From assembly GCA_031277805.1 (NCBI GenBank), contig JAITLR010000009.1:620001-684000 (forward strand): a stretch of 64,000 nt of DNA, read 5' to 3'. The notes beneath the pieces are model-generated. The model searched no databases, was not told the DNA's origin, and saw only the letters and a program-made list of their open reading frames with translations. The position numbers were made by a program, and so were the translations under genes. The stretch comes from Comamonas sp. (GTDB lineage: Bacteria > Pseudomonadota > Gammaproteobacteria > Burkholderiales > Burkholderiaceae_C). This document shows positions 16,733-24,855 of this stretch, piece after piece. Position 1 is the stretch's first letter. Each line of letters starts with the position of its first letter.

Positions 16733-17528
16733 AGAACTCGCGCCGAAACTGTTCGGGCGGCAGGCCTGATTCACGCTGGAACATGGCGATAAAGGCCGAC
16801 GGCGTGCTGTAACCCAGGTCGTAGGCAATGCGCTGCACGGTGTGGCCGGCCTCCAGCGCGTCGATGGCACGCAGATAGCGCATGCGCTGACGCCACTCGC
16901 CCAGGCTCATGCCCAGCTCGGCCTGGCAGTGGCGGGCCAGCGTGCGCTCCGTCATGTGCACGGTGCTGGCCCATTCGCTGAGGCTGCGATGGTCATCGGG
17001 CATGGCCTGCATGGCATCCAGCACCTGGACCAGGGCCGGGTGCTGGGCCACGGGCAGAAAGTTCAGTTCCAGCGGCGTGGCGCACAGCTGGTCGTGCACG
17101 ACCTGGGCCAGCCGCAGGTCCGCAGCCGTGCTGGGCACCTGCACACCACGGGAACCAAAGTCCAGCAGGATGGCTTTGACGATGCCGCCTATCGCCATGC
17201 AACCAGCCACCGAAGGCAGCTGCTCGCACAGCTCTGGCGCCAGGTAGACGGAGCGGTATTGCACCGCATGCTTGAGGTAGCAGCTATGCACCAGCCCCGG
17301 CGGAATCCATACCCCATGCTGGGGCGGGCAAAGAATGCGGCCCGTGGGCACATCCATGCTCAGGCTGCCATGCGAGGCGTAGTTCAGATGTCCCCAGCGG
17401 TGGCTATGCGACGGCGCCTCGCTGTGGGCACCCAACTCGTCGTAGCGAAAGTAATAGCTGCCCTGGACTTTTTCGGTATCCAGAATGGCCACGGGCTGAC
17501 GCTGGGCAGAGGGAGAGCTGGCAATCAT
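16716..17528 (-). CDS. AraC-family transcriptional regulator with cupin sensor domain
   Basis: A 270-residue regulator. An N-terminal AraC-ligand/cupin-type domain (about 20-100: HSHRWGHLNYASHGSLSM, PPQHGVWIPPGLVHS) is followed by two helix-turn-helix motifs from about 170: LSEWASTVHMTERTLARHCQAELG and VQRIAYDLGYSTPSAFIAMFQRESG, then the family end PPEQFRREF. It is divergent from the EamA exporter gene (94-bp gap), so control of that exporter is the likely role. The inducer is unknown. Its stop codon lies only about 18 bp before the mature rnpB 5-prime end, on the same strand. Confidence 0.93.
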   Translation of the reverse strand: MIASSPSAQRQPVAILDTEKVQGSYYFRYDELGAHSEAPSHSHRWGHLNYASHGSLSMDVPTGRILCPPQHGVWIPPGLVHSCYLKHAVQYRSVYLAPELCEQLPSVAGCMAIGGIVKAILLDFGSRGVQVPSTAADLRLAQVVHDQLCATPLELNFLPVAQHPALVQVLDAMQAMPDDHRSLSEWASTVHMTERTLARHCQAELGMSLGEWRQRMRYLRAIDALEAGHTVQRIAYDLGYSTPSAFIAMFQRESGLPPEQFRREFCASSL

Positions 17529-17622
17529 GGCTTTCGTCCGGCTTGCGCTATCGGATGTCTGAAATCAGGAACACACTTCAAAAGCGTCAGGCGCATGATA
17601 GATCCAGTCTAGGAGATTCGTC

Positions 17623-18537
17623 ATGGGTTCTTATTTACTGCCACTGGGTGCGGTGCTGATCTGGTCGGTCAACACCGTGGTCAGCAAACTGGCTGCCGAC
17701 AGCATCAGTGCTGCCGAGATCGGCTTTTTCCGCTGGGTGGTGGCTGCAATTTTGTTCACTCCATTTGTGCTGCCCGGCATCTGGCGCCAGCGCGCGGCCA
17801 TCAAGCCGCTGCTGGGCCGCATCACGGTGCTGGGCGTGCTGGGCATGGTGGCTTACCAAAGCCTTGCCTACTATGCGGCCCACTACACCACAGCCACGCA
17901 TATGGGCATCATCGGCTCGCTCACGCCCATGATGGTGATGGCCCTGGCCGTGTTTCTGCTGGGCCAGCCGCTGACACGAGGCGGAGTCTGGGGCTCGCTG
18001 CTGGCCATCGTGGGCGTGGCTCTGGTCGTTTCCTCCGGTCAGCTGGAAAAGCTGGCTTCCGAAGGCCTGAACCTGGGCGACGCCATGATGCTGCTGGCCA
18101 TGCTGGCCTATGCCATCTACAACATCCTGCTCAAGCGCTGGCCCATGCCTGCGCTCAAGACCGTGCAGCTGCTGTATCTGCAGATACTGGTGGCGGTGGT
18201 GGTGCAGTTTCCGCTGTATCTGTTCTCACCCAAGACAGGGCTGAATGCCGGCAACCTGTCGCTGGTCGGCTATGCCGGCATCATGGCCTCCATTGCCGCA
18301 CCGCTGTTGTGGATGAAGGCGGTGCAGACACTGGGCCCAGGCCGCTCCAGCATGTTCTTCAATCTGATTCCGGTGTTCACTGCCCTGGTGGCCTTCGCCT
18401 GGCTGGGCGAGCCGCTGGCGCTTTACCACCTGAGTGGCGGCGTGATGACGATTGGCGGTCTGCTGCTGGCCGAGCTGTGGAAGACACCGCTGCGCGCACA
18501 ACCAGTCCTGGACTGCCGGCCTAAAGCAGCAGATTGA
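17623..18537 (+). CDS. EamA/DMT-superfamily membrane exporter
   Basis: A 304-residue integral membrane protein with two EamA repeats and about ten hydrophobic helices. The first repeat starts GSYLLPLGAVLIWSVNTVVSK, and a typical FFRWVVAAILF helix follows. The second half starts near residue 145 (GDAMMLLAMLAYAIYNILLKR) and ends with a glycine-rich helix (GGVMTIGGLLLAEL). Members export amino acids, drugs or metabolites; the substrate cannot be read from sequence. AGGAG lies 10 nt before the ATG. The divergent AraC-type gene is its probable regulator. The 3-prime end overlaps the opposite-strand small membrane protein gene by 17 bp. Confidence 0.93.
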   Translation: MGSYLLPLGAVLIWSVNTVVSKLAADSISAAEIGFFRWVVAAILFTPFVLPGIWRQRAAIKPLLGRITVLGVLGMVAYQSLAYYAAHYTTATHMGIIGSLTPMMVMALAVFLLGQPLTRGGVWGSLLAIVGVALVVSSGQLEKLASEGLNLGDAMMLLAMLAYAIYNILLKRWPMPALKTVQLLYLQILVAVVVQFPLYLFSPKTGLNAGNLSLVGYAGIMASIAAPLLWMKAVQTLGPGRSSMFFNLIPVFTALVAFAWLGEPLALYHLSGGVMTIGGLLLAELWKTPLRAQPVLDCRPKAAD

Positions 18538-18718
18538 GAATCGCGTAGCTCATCAGCGACAGCAGACTCACCACAAACACCAGCATGACCCAGGGTCCCC
18601 AGCGCTGCTCGCGCCAGGAGAAACCGACCAGCAGGCCTACGCAGCAGATCCCCAGCAGCACCAGAATTGTGTTGAACGTGAGCAAGAGCAGTCCTCCCTC
18701 AAACAAACTCCGTCTCAT
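18521..18718 (-). CDS. Small two-helix membrane protein, hypothetical
   Basis: A 65-residue protein, almost all hydrophobic. TM1 spans about residues 8-30 (GLLLLTFNTILVLLGICCVG) and TM2 about 43-64 (WVMLVFVVSLLSLMSYAI), joined by a short basic loop (SWREQRWG), so the loop is predicted cytoplasmic. The ATG at 18718 is used, giving a short MRRSLFEG leader. I recognise no family. Support comes from the coherent two-helix design and from a perfect FNR/Anr-type box 46 bp upstream at 18764-18777. It overlaps the end of the EamA gene by 17 bp tail to tail. It could still be a chance frame. Confidence 0.5.
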   Translation of the reverse strand: MRRSLFEGGLLLLTFNTILVLLGICCVGLLVGFSWREQRWGPWVMLVFVVSLLSLMSYAILNLLL

Positions 18719-19099
18719 TGTTCCCGATTGCGGGCTCAAGGGGAAACACCATCGCCCCAGGGCTTGATGTGAATCAATCGCCAGTCCCTGGCACCAGGCG
18801 AAAACCGAGATTTTGAGCGGCCCGGCAGCGCAATCGGGTGCTTATGATTCCTAGGGTTTTCCCGCGCTTTATCGGTGCATGGCGGTCACATGCTGGTGCA
18901 GAGCCCGCACCACCTCTGCTCATAAGAATTTGCATTCAGGTCTGCTCAGAATTTCTTGTTGGACAGCCCCACGCTGCCTTTCGATACTGCCGCCACAGGA
19001 ACACCGGCCCAGGCCGCATCCCCAGGTTCCACAGACACACGGGCCTGCCTCAAAAAGCCGCCCCATGTGCCCGCGCACTTTCGAATACAGGAGACCCCC
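18719..19099. other. 381-bp intergenic region
   Basis: No protein-like frame is seen. It holds the FNR/Anr-type box at 18764-18777 and, near the right end, the ribosome binding site CAGGAGA before the MFS start. Both flanking genes read outward, so promoters for both should lie here. Confidence 0.6.
18764..18777. promoter_or_regulatory. FNR/Anr-type binding site
   Basis: The 14-mer TTGATGTGAATCAA matches the FNR/Anr consensus TTGAT-N4-ATCAA at all ten fixed positions. It lies 46 bp upstream of the small membrane protein gene (minus) and 322 bp upstream of the MFS gene (plus). I see no convincing -10 hexamer at the class II spacing on either strand. Confidence 0.6.
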
Positions 19100-20419
19100 A
19101 TGAGCAGCCCGGCTTCCGCCACCCATTCCCCTGCCAGTCATGCTGGCGCGGACGCGCACTCCGACATGGACGCCACCTACCGCAAGATCACCTGGCGCCT
19201 GATCCCCTTTCTGGTCTTTCTCTTCGTGCTGGCCTGGATAGACCGCGTCAACGTCGGCTTCGCCAAGCTGCAGATGCTGCAGGACCTGCAGTTCAGCGAG
19301 GCCATCTACGGACTGGGCGCCGGCATCTTCTTCATTGGCTACTTCCTGTTCGAAGTGCCCAGCAACCTGCTGCTGGAGAAGATCGGCGCGCGCAAGACAC
19401 TGGCGCGCATCACCATCCTCTGGGGCGGTGCCTCGATGGCCATGGCCTATGTGAACACGCCCGCCATGTTCTATGTGCTGCGCTTCATCCTGGGCGTGGT
19501 CGAGGCGGGCTTCTTCCCCGGCGTGGTGCTGTATCTGACCTACTGGTTCCCGGCCCGCCACCGTGCCCGCATCAACGGCCTGTTCATGACCTCGTTCGCC
19601 ATCGCCGGTGCCGTGGGCGGCCCGATCGCGGGCGCCATCATGAATGGCATGCAGGGTGTGGGCCATCTGGCCAACTGGCAGTGGCTGTTCATTCTTGAAG
19701 GCATTCCCTCGGTGATCGCCGGCTTCCTGGTGCTGGCCTGGCTGCCCGAAAAGCCCGAGAACGCCAGGTGGCTGAGTGCCGCCGAGCAGCGTGCCGTCAC
19801 GGCCGCCGTGGCCCAGGAAAGCCAGCAAGGCCACAAGCAGCACTCCTTCGCCGACGCCTGCCGCAACTACCGCGTCTGGCTGTGCGCGGCCGTGTACTTC
19901 TGCATCGTCAGCGGCAACGCGACGATCGCCTTCTGGTCGCCGTCCATCATCAAGGAGATCGGCATCCAGAACAATCTGCAGATCGGTCTGATCTCGGCCA
20001 TTCCCTTCCTCGCCGGCACGCTGGCCATGGTCTGGAACGGCATGCATTCGGACAAGACCGGCGAGCGCCGCATGCACAGCGCCATAGCCGCCTTGATCGC
20101 CGCCGCAGGCCTGATCCTGACCGGCATGTTCCTGCACAACGCCGTGCTGGCCCTGTGCGCGCTGACGCTGGCCTCCGTCGGCATCCTCGCGGCCTTCCCC
20201 GTGTTCTGGTCCATTCCCTCGGCCTTTCTGGCCGGCACGGCGGCCGCAGGCGGCATCGCCCTCATCAACTCCATCGGCAACCTGGCCGGTTTCGTCGCGC
20301 CCTACATGATCGGCGCGCTCAAGACCAGCACCGGCTCGCTGTCCTCGGGGCTGTACTTCGTGGCCGCGCTGGAGTTCCTCGCCGCCTTCCTGGTCGTGCT
20401 CTTCGTCAAGAAGCAGTGA
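19100..20419 (+). CDS. MFS transporter, anion:cation symporter (ACS) family
   Basis: A 439-residue, 12-helix major facilitator. ACS-family marks are visible in the first helix pair, WIDRVNVGFAKLQM at about 42-55, then a YFLFEVPSNLLLEKIGARK segment typical of tartrate, phthalate and sugar-acid carriers, and a central loop near residue 210. The ATG at 19100 follows CAGGAGA; earlier in-frame codons are not protein-like. It heads a plus-strand set with DUF2848 (76-bp gap) and an amidase (20 bp further), suggesting uptake of the compound those enzymes process, probably an organic acid or amide. Codons look richer in G+C than neighbouring genes, by eye only. Confidence 0.93.
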   Translation: MSSPASATHSPASHAGADAHSDMDATYRKITWRLIPFLVFLFVLAWIDRVNVGFAKLQMLQDLQFSEAIYGLGAGIFFIGYFLFEVPSNLLLEKIGARKTLARITILWGGASMAMAYVNTPAMFYVLRFILGVVEAGFFPGVVLYLTYWFPARHRARINGLFMTSFAIAGAVGGPIAGAIMNGMQGVGHLANWQWLFILEGIPSVIAGFLVLAWLPEKPENARWLSAAEQRAVTAAVAQESQQGHKQHSFADACRNYRVWLCAAVYFCIVSGNATIAFWSPSIIKEIGIQNNLQIGLISAIPFLAGTLAMVWNGMHSDKTGERRMHSAIAALIAAAGLILTGMFLHNAVLALCALTLASVGILAAFPVFWSIPSAFLAGTAAAGGIALINSIGNLAGFVAPYMIGALKTSTGSLSSGLYFVAALEFLAAFLVVLFVKKQ

Positions 20420-20494
20420 CCTCCTGACGCTGCCTGCGCAGCGCCGCCATGCGGGGCCCACGGCCCCGCCTTCCCCTTTTTTGAGATTTCCGCC

Positions 20495-21172
20495 ATGCAA
20501 CTGCAATTCACCACCCCCGAAGGCCAGACCCTGGCCCCCATCTTCGACACCCTGATCGTCGCCGGCTGGGCTGGACGCGACCATGCGGCCATCGAGCACC
20601 ACATCGAGGAGCTGGCCGCGCTAGGCATTCCGCGTCCCAGCGCCGTGCCGCTGTACTACCGCATCGCCAGCAACCAGCTGAGCCAGAACAGCACGCTGCA
20701 GGTGCTGGGCCCCGACTCCTCGGGCGAGGCCGAGGTCTTCGTCTTCAGCCATGACGGCGAGATGTTCGTGAGCCTGGCCTCGGACCACACCGACCGCAAG
20801 CTCGAGGCCTATAGCGTGGCCTTTTCCAAGCAGGCCTGCGTCAAGCCCGTGGCCACCCAGGCCTGGCGCTTCGCCGACGTGGCCGGGCATTGGGACGAGC
20901 TCATCCTGCGCTCGTGGATCGTGGAGGACGACCGCGAAGTGCTGTACCAGGAAGGCACGCTGGCCAGCCTGCGCACGCCCCAGGACCTGATCGCGGGCTA
21001 CACCGGCGGCCAGAGCCAGCTGCCCGAAGGCAGCGGCATGACCTGCGGCACCATGGCCGCCATCGGCGGCATACGCCCTGCCACACAGTTCGCCATGGAG
21101 CTGTACGATCCGCGCAGCCAGCGCAGCATCCGCCACCGCTACCGCAGCGAGCTGCTGGACATCGTCGCCTGA
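20495..21172 (+). CDS. DUF2848 family protein
   Basis: A 225-residue protein of the DUF2848 family. Conserved stretches are the N-terminal LIVAGWAGRDHAAIEHHIEELAALGIPRP, of which the GRD and the IEEL-GIP blocks are typical, then PLYYRI, the SDHTDR motif near 93 and the GMTCGTMAAIGGI motif near 187. It has no signal peptide or membrane segments, so it is predicted cytosolic. No enzyme activity is established that I know of. It is sandwiched between an ACS-family transporter and an amidase on the same strand, so a step in using an imported amide or acid is plausible. An inverted GCGGGGCC/GGCCCCGC followed by six T lies before the gene and may tune read-through. Confidence 0.88.
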   Translation: MQLQFTTPEGQTLAPIFDTLIVAGWAGRDHAAIEHHIEELAALGIPRPSAVPLYYRIASNQLSQNSTLQVLGPDSSGEAEVFVFSHDGEMFVSLASDHTDRKLEAYSVAFSKQACVKPVATQAWRFADVAGHWDELILRSWIVEDDREVLYQEGTLASLRTPQDLIAGYTGGQSQLPEGSGMTCGTMAAIGGIRPATQFAMELYDPRSQRSIRHRYRSELLDIVA

Positions 21173-21192
21173 TTGACCGGACAGGAGCGCCC

Positions 21193-22542
21193 ATGACAAC
21201 CACCCTCACCCAAGCCGCCGAGCGCCTAGCCCAAGGCCAGACCAGCGCCACGCAACTGGCCGAGCAGGCACTGGAACGCGCCACGCAAGGCGAAGGCCCG
21301 CGCGTATTCACCCGCGTGCTGCGCGAGCAGGCCCTGGCCGAAGCCCGCGCCAGCGATGTGCTGCGCGCAGCTGGCCTGGCACGCTCGCCCCTGGAAGGCC
21401 TGCCCATCTCGGTCAAGGACCTGTTCGACATCGCCGGCTACCCCACGCTGGGCGGCTCCAGGCTGCTGGCCGATGCCGCACCTGCCACGCAGACGGCCGA
21501 AGTCGTGCAGCGTCTGCGCCGCGCGGGCGCGGTCATCGTGGGCACGACCAATATGACCGAGTTCGCCTACTCGGGCCTGGGGCTGAATCCGCACTACGGC
21601 ACGCCGCGCAATCCCTGGCAGCGTGATATCGACGGCGGCCGCATTCCCGGCGGCTCGTCGTCGGGCGCGGCCATCTCGGTGACCGACGGCATGGCGCTGG
21701 CCGCCATCGGCTCGGACACCGGCGGCTCGGTGCGCATTCCCTCGGCGCTGTGCGGCCTGACCGGCTTCAAGCCCACGGCTCGGCGCGTATCCATGCAGGG
21801 CGTGCTGCCGCTGTCGGCCAACCTGGACTCCATCGGTCCGCTGGCACCCAGCGTGCGCTGCTGTGCCGCGCTGGACGCGGTGCTGTCGGGCGAGGTGCAT
21901 GGCGAGTTGCGCGCCGCATCGCTGCAGGGCCTGCGCCTGCTGACGCCGACCAACGTGGTGCTGGACGGCATGGACAGCACCGTGGCCGCTGCCTGGCAGC
22001 GCGCGCTGTCGCTACTGTCGGCCGCAGGCGCGCAGATCACCGAGGCCGTGGTGCAGCCCTTTTCCGAGCTTGCGCAGATCAATGCCAAGGGCGGCTTCAC
22101 CGCCGCCGAGGCCTGGGCCTGGCACCGCCACTACATTGCCGATCGCCTGTCCGAATACGACCCGCGCGTGGGCACGCGCATCCTGCGCGGCAAGGACATC
22201 AGCGCGGCCGACTACATCGAGCTGCTGGCGCGCCGTCAGCAGTGGATCGCCCAGGTCGAGGCGCAGATGGCCGACCATGATTTGCTCGTCATGCCCACGG
22301 TGCCCGTGATCGCGCCCAAGATTGCCGAGCTGCAGGCCAGCGACGAAGCCTATTTCGCGGCCAACGGACTGATACTGCGCAACCCCACGCTGATCAACTT
22401 CCTCGATGGCTGCGCGGTGTCCCTGCCCTGCCACCGCGCGGGCGAGGCGCCCGTGGGCCTGAGCCTGGCCGGCACGGCCGGTCAGGACCAACGCCTGCTG
22501 TCGGTGGCATTGGCGGTGGAGACCCTGCTCGCCCAGGCCTGA
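21193..22542 (+). CDS. Amidase-signature family amidase
   Basis: A 449-residue amidase of the GatA/AS superfamily, hydrolysing C-N amide bonds. The Ser-cisSer-Lys triad region is present: Lys in LPISVKDLFDI near 77, the Gly/Ser-rich block PGGSSSGAAISV near 153, and GSDTGGSVRIPSALCGLTGFKPT near 176. The start ATG at 21193 has an AGGAG-type site 7 nt upstream and lies 20 bp after DUF2848. It lacks the domains needed for a GatCAB subunit role, and no gatB or gatC is nearby, so a catabolic amidase is inferred. It ends just before a very long hairpin (22551-22644). Confidence 0.92.
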   Translation: MTTTLTQAAERLAQGQTSATQLAEQALERATQGEGPRVFTRVLREQALAEARASDVLRAAGLARSPLEGLPISVKDLFDIAGYPTLGGSRLLADAAPATQTAEVVQRLRRAGAVIVGTTNMTEFAYSGLGLNPHYGTPRNPWQRDIDGGRIPGGSSSGAAISVTDGMALAAIGSDTGGSVRIPSALCGLTGFKPTARRVSMQGVLPLSANLDSIGPLAPSVRCCAALDAVLSGEVHGELRAASLQGLRLLTPTNVVLDGMDSTVAAAWQRALSLLSAAGAQITEAVVQPFSELAQINAKGGFTAAEAWAWHRHYIADRLSEYDPRVGTRILRGKDISAADYIELLARRQQWIAQVEAQMADHDLLVMPTVPVIAPKIAELQASDEAYFAANGLILRNPTLINFLDGCAVSLPCHRAGEAPVGLSLAGTAGQDQRLLSVALAVETLLAQA

Positions 22543-22550
22543 TAGCAGAG

Positions 22551-22644
22551 AAAAAACAGGAGCTGCTACCGCCTGATAACAATTGATTTCAGAATGGAAA
22601 CACTCTGAAATCGATATGTATCAGGCGATGGCAGCTCCTTTTTT
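22551..22644. terminator. Long bidirectional terminator hairpin
   Basis: Three paired blocks in register (AGGAGCTGC/GCAGCTCCT, CCGCCTGATA/TATCAGGCG and GATTTCAGA/TCTGAAATC) form an imperfect ~85-nt hairpin, flanked by AAAAAA on the left and TTTTTT on the right. It lies between the converging amidase and LysR genes. The outer arms share AGCTGC words with the dispersed repeats. Confidence 0.85.
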
Positions 22645-22716
22645 ATTCAGTATTGAAGCTCACCCCGATGCACGGCAGGCATTGGCGCCGGCACCATTGG
22701 CGCCTGCTCCTGCGCT

Positions 22717-23658
22717 TTATACGTCCCCTGCCAGGCGGGTGCCCGGCAGCCGCGCCACGGCCTGGCCGTGGTTCAGCGCAAAAGCCGTGGCCACCTCTTC
22801 GGCGGTGCGCACCACGGTTTCGGCCAGCGGGTTCTGGTGATCGTTGCGCCAGCAGGCCACCAGCGGCAGCGAGGGAAACTCGCGGTCCACGCGCAGCAGG
22901 CGCAGGCGCTGCTCGGCCAGCTCACGCTGGATGATGGCCGGCGGCACGGCCGCCACGCCCAGGCCGTCGCAGACCACGCGGATCATGGTCGCCACCGAGG
23001 CAATGCAGTTCATGTGCGGCGAGGCGTTGCCTTCGGCGCTGAACAGTTGCTCGATCACCGCATACGGCTCGGAGCCGCGCGCAAAGCTCATGATGGGAAA
23101 AGCCGCCAGCTCGGCCAGGCTCAGCGTCTCGTCGCCTATTCCCAGCTTGGGGCTGCCCACCCAGGCCATGGCGAACTCGCCCAGCGACAGATTGGCGATG
23201 GCGCCCGCGGACACAGGCTTGGCCTGCAGCGAGACATCGAGCTGGCCCTTGAGCAGTTGCTCGGACATATGGATGGTGGTGTCGCAGGCGATCTCCACCT
23301 GCAGCCGCGGATAGCGCTGCTGCAGCAGCGCGAGAAAGTCGGGGAACCAGCTGTGCACGATGGATTCGATGGCGCCGATGCGGATCACGCCCGCATAGGC
23401 CTGCTTGTCCAGCATGTCCTCGCGCATCTCGCGCATCAGCCTGAGCATGCGCTCGGCATGCACCAGGGCCTTGGCGCCGTCGGCCGTGAGCGTGACCTCG
23501 CGCACGCCGCGGTCGAACAGGCGCACACCGAACTCTTGCTCCAGCGTGGCGATGCGGCTGGAGACGGCGGCCTGTGTGGTGAACAGCCGCTCGGCCGTCA
23601 TGCGGAAGTTGCGCAGCTCGGCCAGCAGCACAAAGGTTTCCAGAAACCGTAAATTCAT
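22717..23658 (-). CDS. LysR-family transcriptional regulator
   Basis: A 313-residue LysR protein. The N-terminal winged helix-turn-helix is clear: FLETFVLLAELRNFRMTAERLFTTQAAVSSRIATLEQEFGVRLFDRG. An effector-binding domain follows from about 90, with IRIGAIESIVHSWFPDFL and later GLGVAAVPPAII. It converges on the amidase operon and diverges from cysK with a 157-bp gap. That gap contains the palindrome ATATCGATAT, a possible LysR half-site pair. Targets could be the DUF2848-amidase operon, itself, or cysK; divergence from cysK is not proof, since the sequence is not obviously CysB. Confidence 0.92.
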   Translation of the reverse strand: MNLRFLETFVLLAELRNFRMTAERLFTTQAAVSSRIATLEQEFGVRLFDRGVREVTLTADGAKALVHAERMLRLMREMREDMLDKQAYAGVIRIGAIESIVHSWFPDFLALLQQRYPRLQVEIACDTTIHMSEQLLKGQLDVSLQAKPVSAGAIANLSLGEFAMAWVGSPKLGIGDETLSLAELAAFPIMSFARGSEPYAVIEQLFSAEGNASPHMNCIASVATMIRVVCDGLGVAAVPPAIIQRELAEQRLRLLRVDREFPSLPLVACWRNDHQNPLAETVVRTAEEVATAFALNHGQAVARLPGTRLAGDV

Positions 23659-23703
23659 GCGGCGATGTTAATCATCGCCTGGGCCTTTCCCACTTTTCGG
23701 GTC

Positions 23704-23713
23704 ATATCGATAT
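23704..23713. promoter_or_regulatory. Candidate LysR-type operator palindrome
   Basis: Perfect 10-bp palindrome ATATCGATAT in the 157-bp divergent region between the LysR and cysK genes, 46 bp upstream of the LysR start. Its A/T-rich composition stands out locally. Confidence 0.35.
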
Positions 23714-23815
23714 AGCCCATTCGCAGAATGCTTGCGTGCACAATGCTCTGTGTCTGCGCAGGCCGTCTGCGCTGCGATCCACTATCCCACCACACCACCT
23801 ATTCGCGGAGGTCCG

Positions 23816-24736
23816 ATGAGAGCTGACAACATTCTGCAAACGATTGGCAACACGCCCATCATTCACATCAATCGCCTGTTCGGTGACAACACCCAGGTGT
23901 GGATCAAGTCCGAGCGCAGCAACCCCGGCGGCTCCATCAAGGACCGCATTGCGCTGGCCATGGTGGAAGATGCCGAGAAATCCGGCGCCTTGAAACCCGG
24001 CGGCACCATCATCGAGCCCACCAGCGGCAACACCGGCGTGGGCCTGGCCCTGGTCGCAGCCGTCAAGGGCTACAAGCTGATCCTGGTGATGCCCGAGAGC
24101 ATGAGCATCGAGCGCCGACGCCTGATGCTGGCCTATGGCGCATCGTTTGATCTGACTCCCAAGGAAAAAGGCATGAAGGGCGCCATCGCCCGCGCCCAGG
24201 AGCTGGCCGAGAAGACAGCTGACGCCTGGATTCCCCAGCAGTTCGACAACCCCGCCAACACGGCCGTGCATGCCGCCACCACGGCCCAGGAAATCCTGGC
24301 CGACTTCCCCGACGGGCTGGACGCATTCATCACCGGCGTGGGCACGGGCGGCCACCTCTCCGGAGTGGCCAAGGTTCTCAAGGCCAAGTTCCCCAACCTC
24401 AAGGTCTATGCGGTGGAGCCCAGCCTTTCGCCCGTGATCTCCGGCGGCGCACCTGCACCCCACCCCATTCAAGGTATTGGCGCCGGTTTCATCCCCAAGA
24501 ATCTGGACGTCAGCCTGCTGGACGGCGTGATCCAGGTCGAGGCCGAGCCGGCCCGTGAATACGCCCGCCGGGCCGCGCGCGAAGAAGGCCTGCTGGTCGG
24601 CATTTCCTCGGGTGCCACGCTGGCTGCCATTGCACAAAAGCTGCCCGAGCTACCCGCCGGTGCCAAGGTGCTGGGCTTTGCCTATGACACGGGCGAACGT
24701 TATCTGTCCGTTGAAGGCTTTCTGCCCAACGCCTGA
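23816..24736 (+). CDS. cysK: Cysteine synthase A (O-acetylserine sulfhydrylase)
   Basis: A PLP enzyme making cysteine from O-acetylserine and sulfide. The 306 residues show [10 protein letters not shown], the PLP-lysine segment [15 protein letters not shown], the substrate loop [14 protein letters not shown], and the phosphate-binding [15 protein letters not shown], with ISSGATLAA near the end. Length fits CysK. The sequence [13 protein letters not shown] is the CysK-like form of the segment after the TSGNT loop. The ATG at 23816 follows GGAGG closely (CGGAGGTCCG). It is a single-gene unit with a terminator 25 bp downstream. CysM cannot be fully excluded. Confidence 0.93.
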   Translation: MRADNILQTIGNTPIIHINRLFGDNTQVWIKSERSNPGGSIKDRIALAMVEDAEKSGALKPGGTIIEPTSGNTGVGLALVAAVKGYKLILVMPESMSIERRRLMLAYGASFDLTPKEKGMKGAIARAQELAEKTADAWIPQQFDNPANTAVHAATTAQEILADFPDGLDAFITGVGTGGHLSGVAKVLKAKFPNLKVYAVEPSLSPVISGGAPAPHPIQGIGAGFIPKNLDVSLLDGVIQVEAEPAREYARRAAREEGLLVGISSGATLAAIAQKLPELPAGAKVLGFAYDTGERYLSVEGFLPNA

Positions 24737-24755
24737 GCGCATAAAGCCAAGATAA

Positions 24756-24786
24756 AAAGCGCCGCAGGACATGCGGCGTTTTTTTA
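24756..24786 (+). terminator. Rho-independent terminator of cysK
   Basis: 7-bp stem CGCCGCA/TGCGGCG with a 5-nt loop, preceded by five A and followed by eight T, 20 bp after the cysK stop codon. Confidence 0.9.
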
Positions 24787-24790
24787 TTCA

Positions 24791-24834
24791 AATCAGCGCT
24801 AGCCCAATACCATCAAACGCAAGCCGCTATCAAA
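24791..24834. repeat. Copy of the AGCAGCTAT-family intergenic repeat
   Basis: Contains AAATCA, CTAGCCC, TACC, CAAACGC, AAGCCGCTAT and CAAATC in the same order and spacing as the copies at 2444 and 28533. It lies between the cysK terminator and the end of the DUF3617-like gene. Confidence 0.55.
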
Positions 24835-24855
24835 TCAAGACCAGACTGACCAGTC

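Noticed and set aside
20444..20482. GCGGGGCC/GGCCCCGC hairpin plus T6 as a firm terminator between the MFS and DUF2848 genes
   Set aside because: The T-run is separated from the stem by 7 bases and the genes look co-transcribed; it is noted under DUF2848 and not listed as a terminator.
18920..20602. 560-codon minus-strand frame opposite the MFS transporter
   Set aside because: Gly/Asp/Gln/His-rich translation with no domain; it mirrors the codon bias of the MFS gene, which has clear ACS-family motifs.
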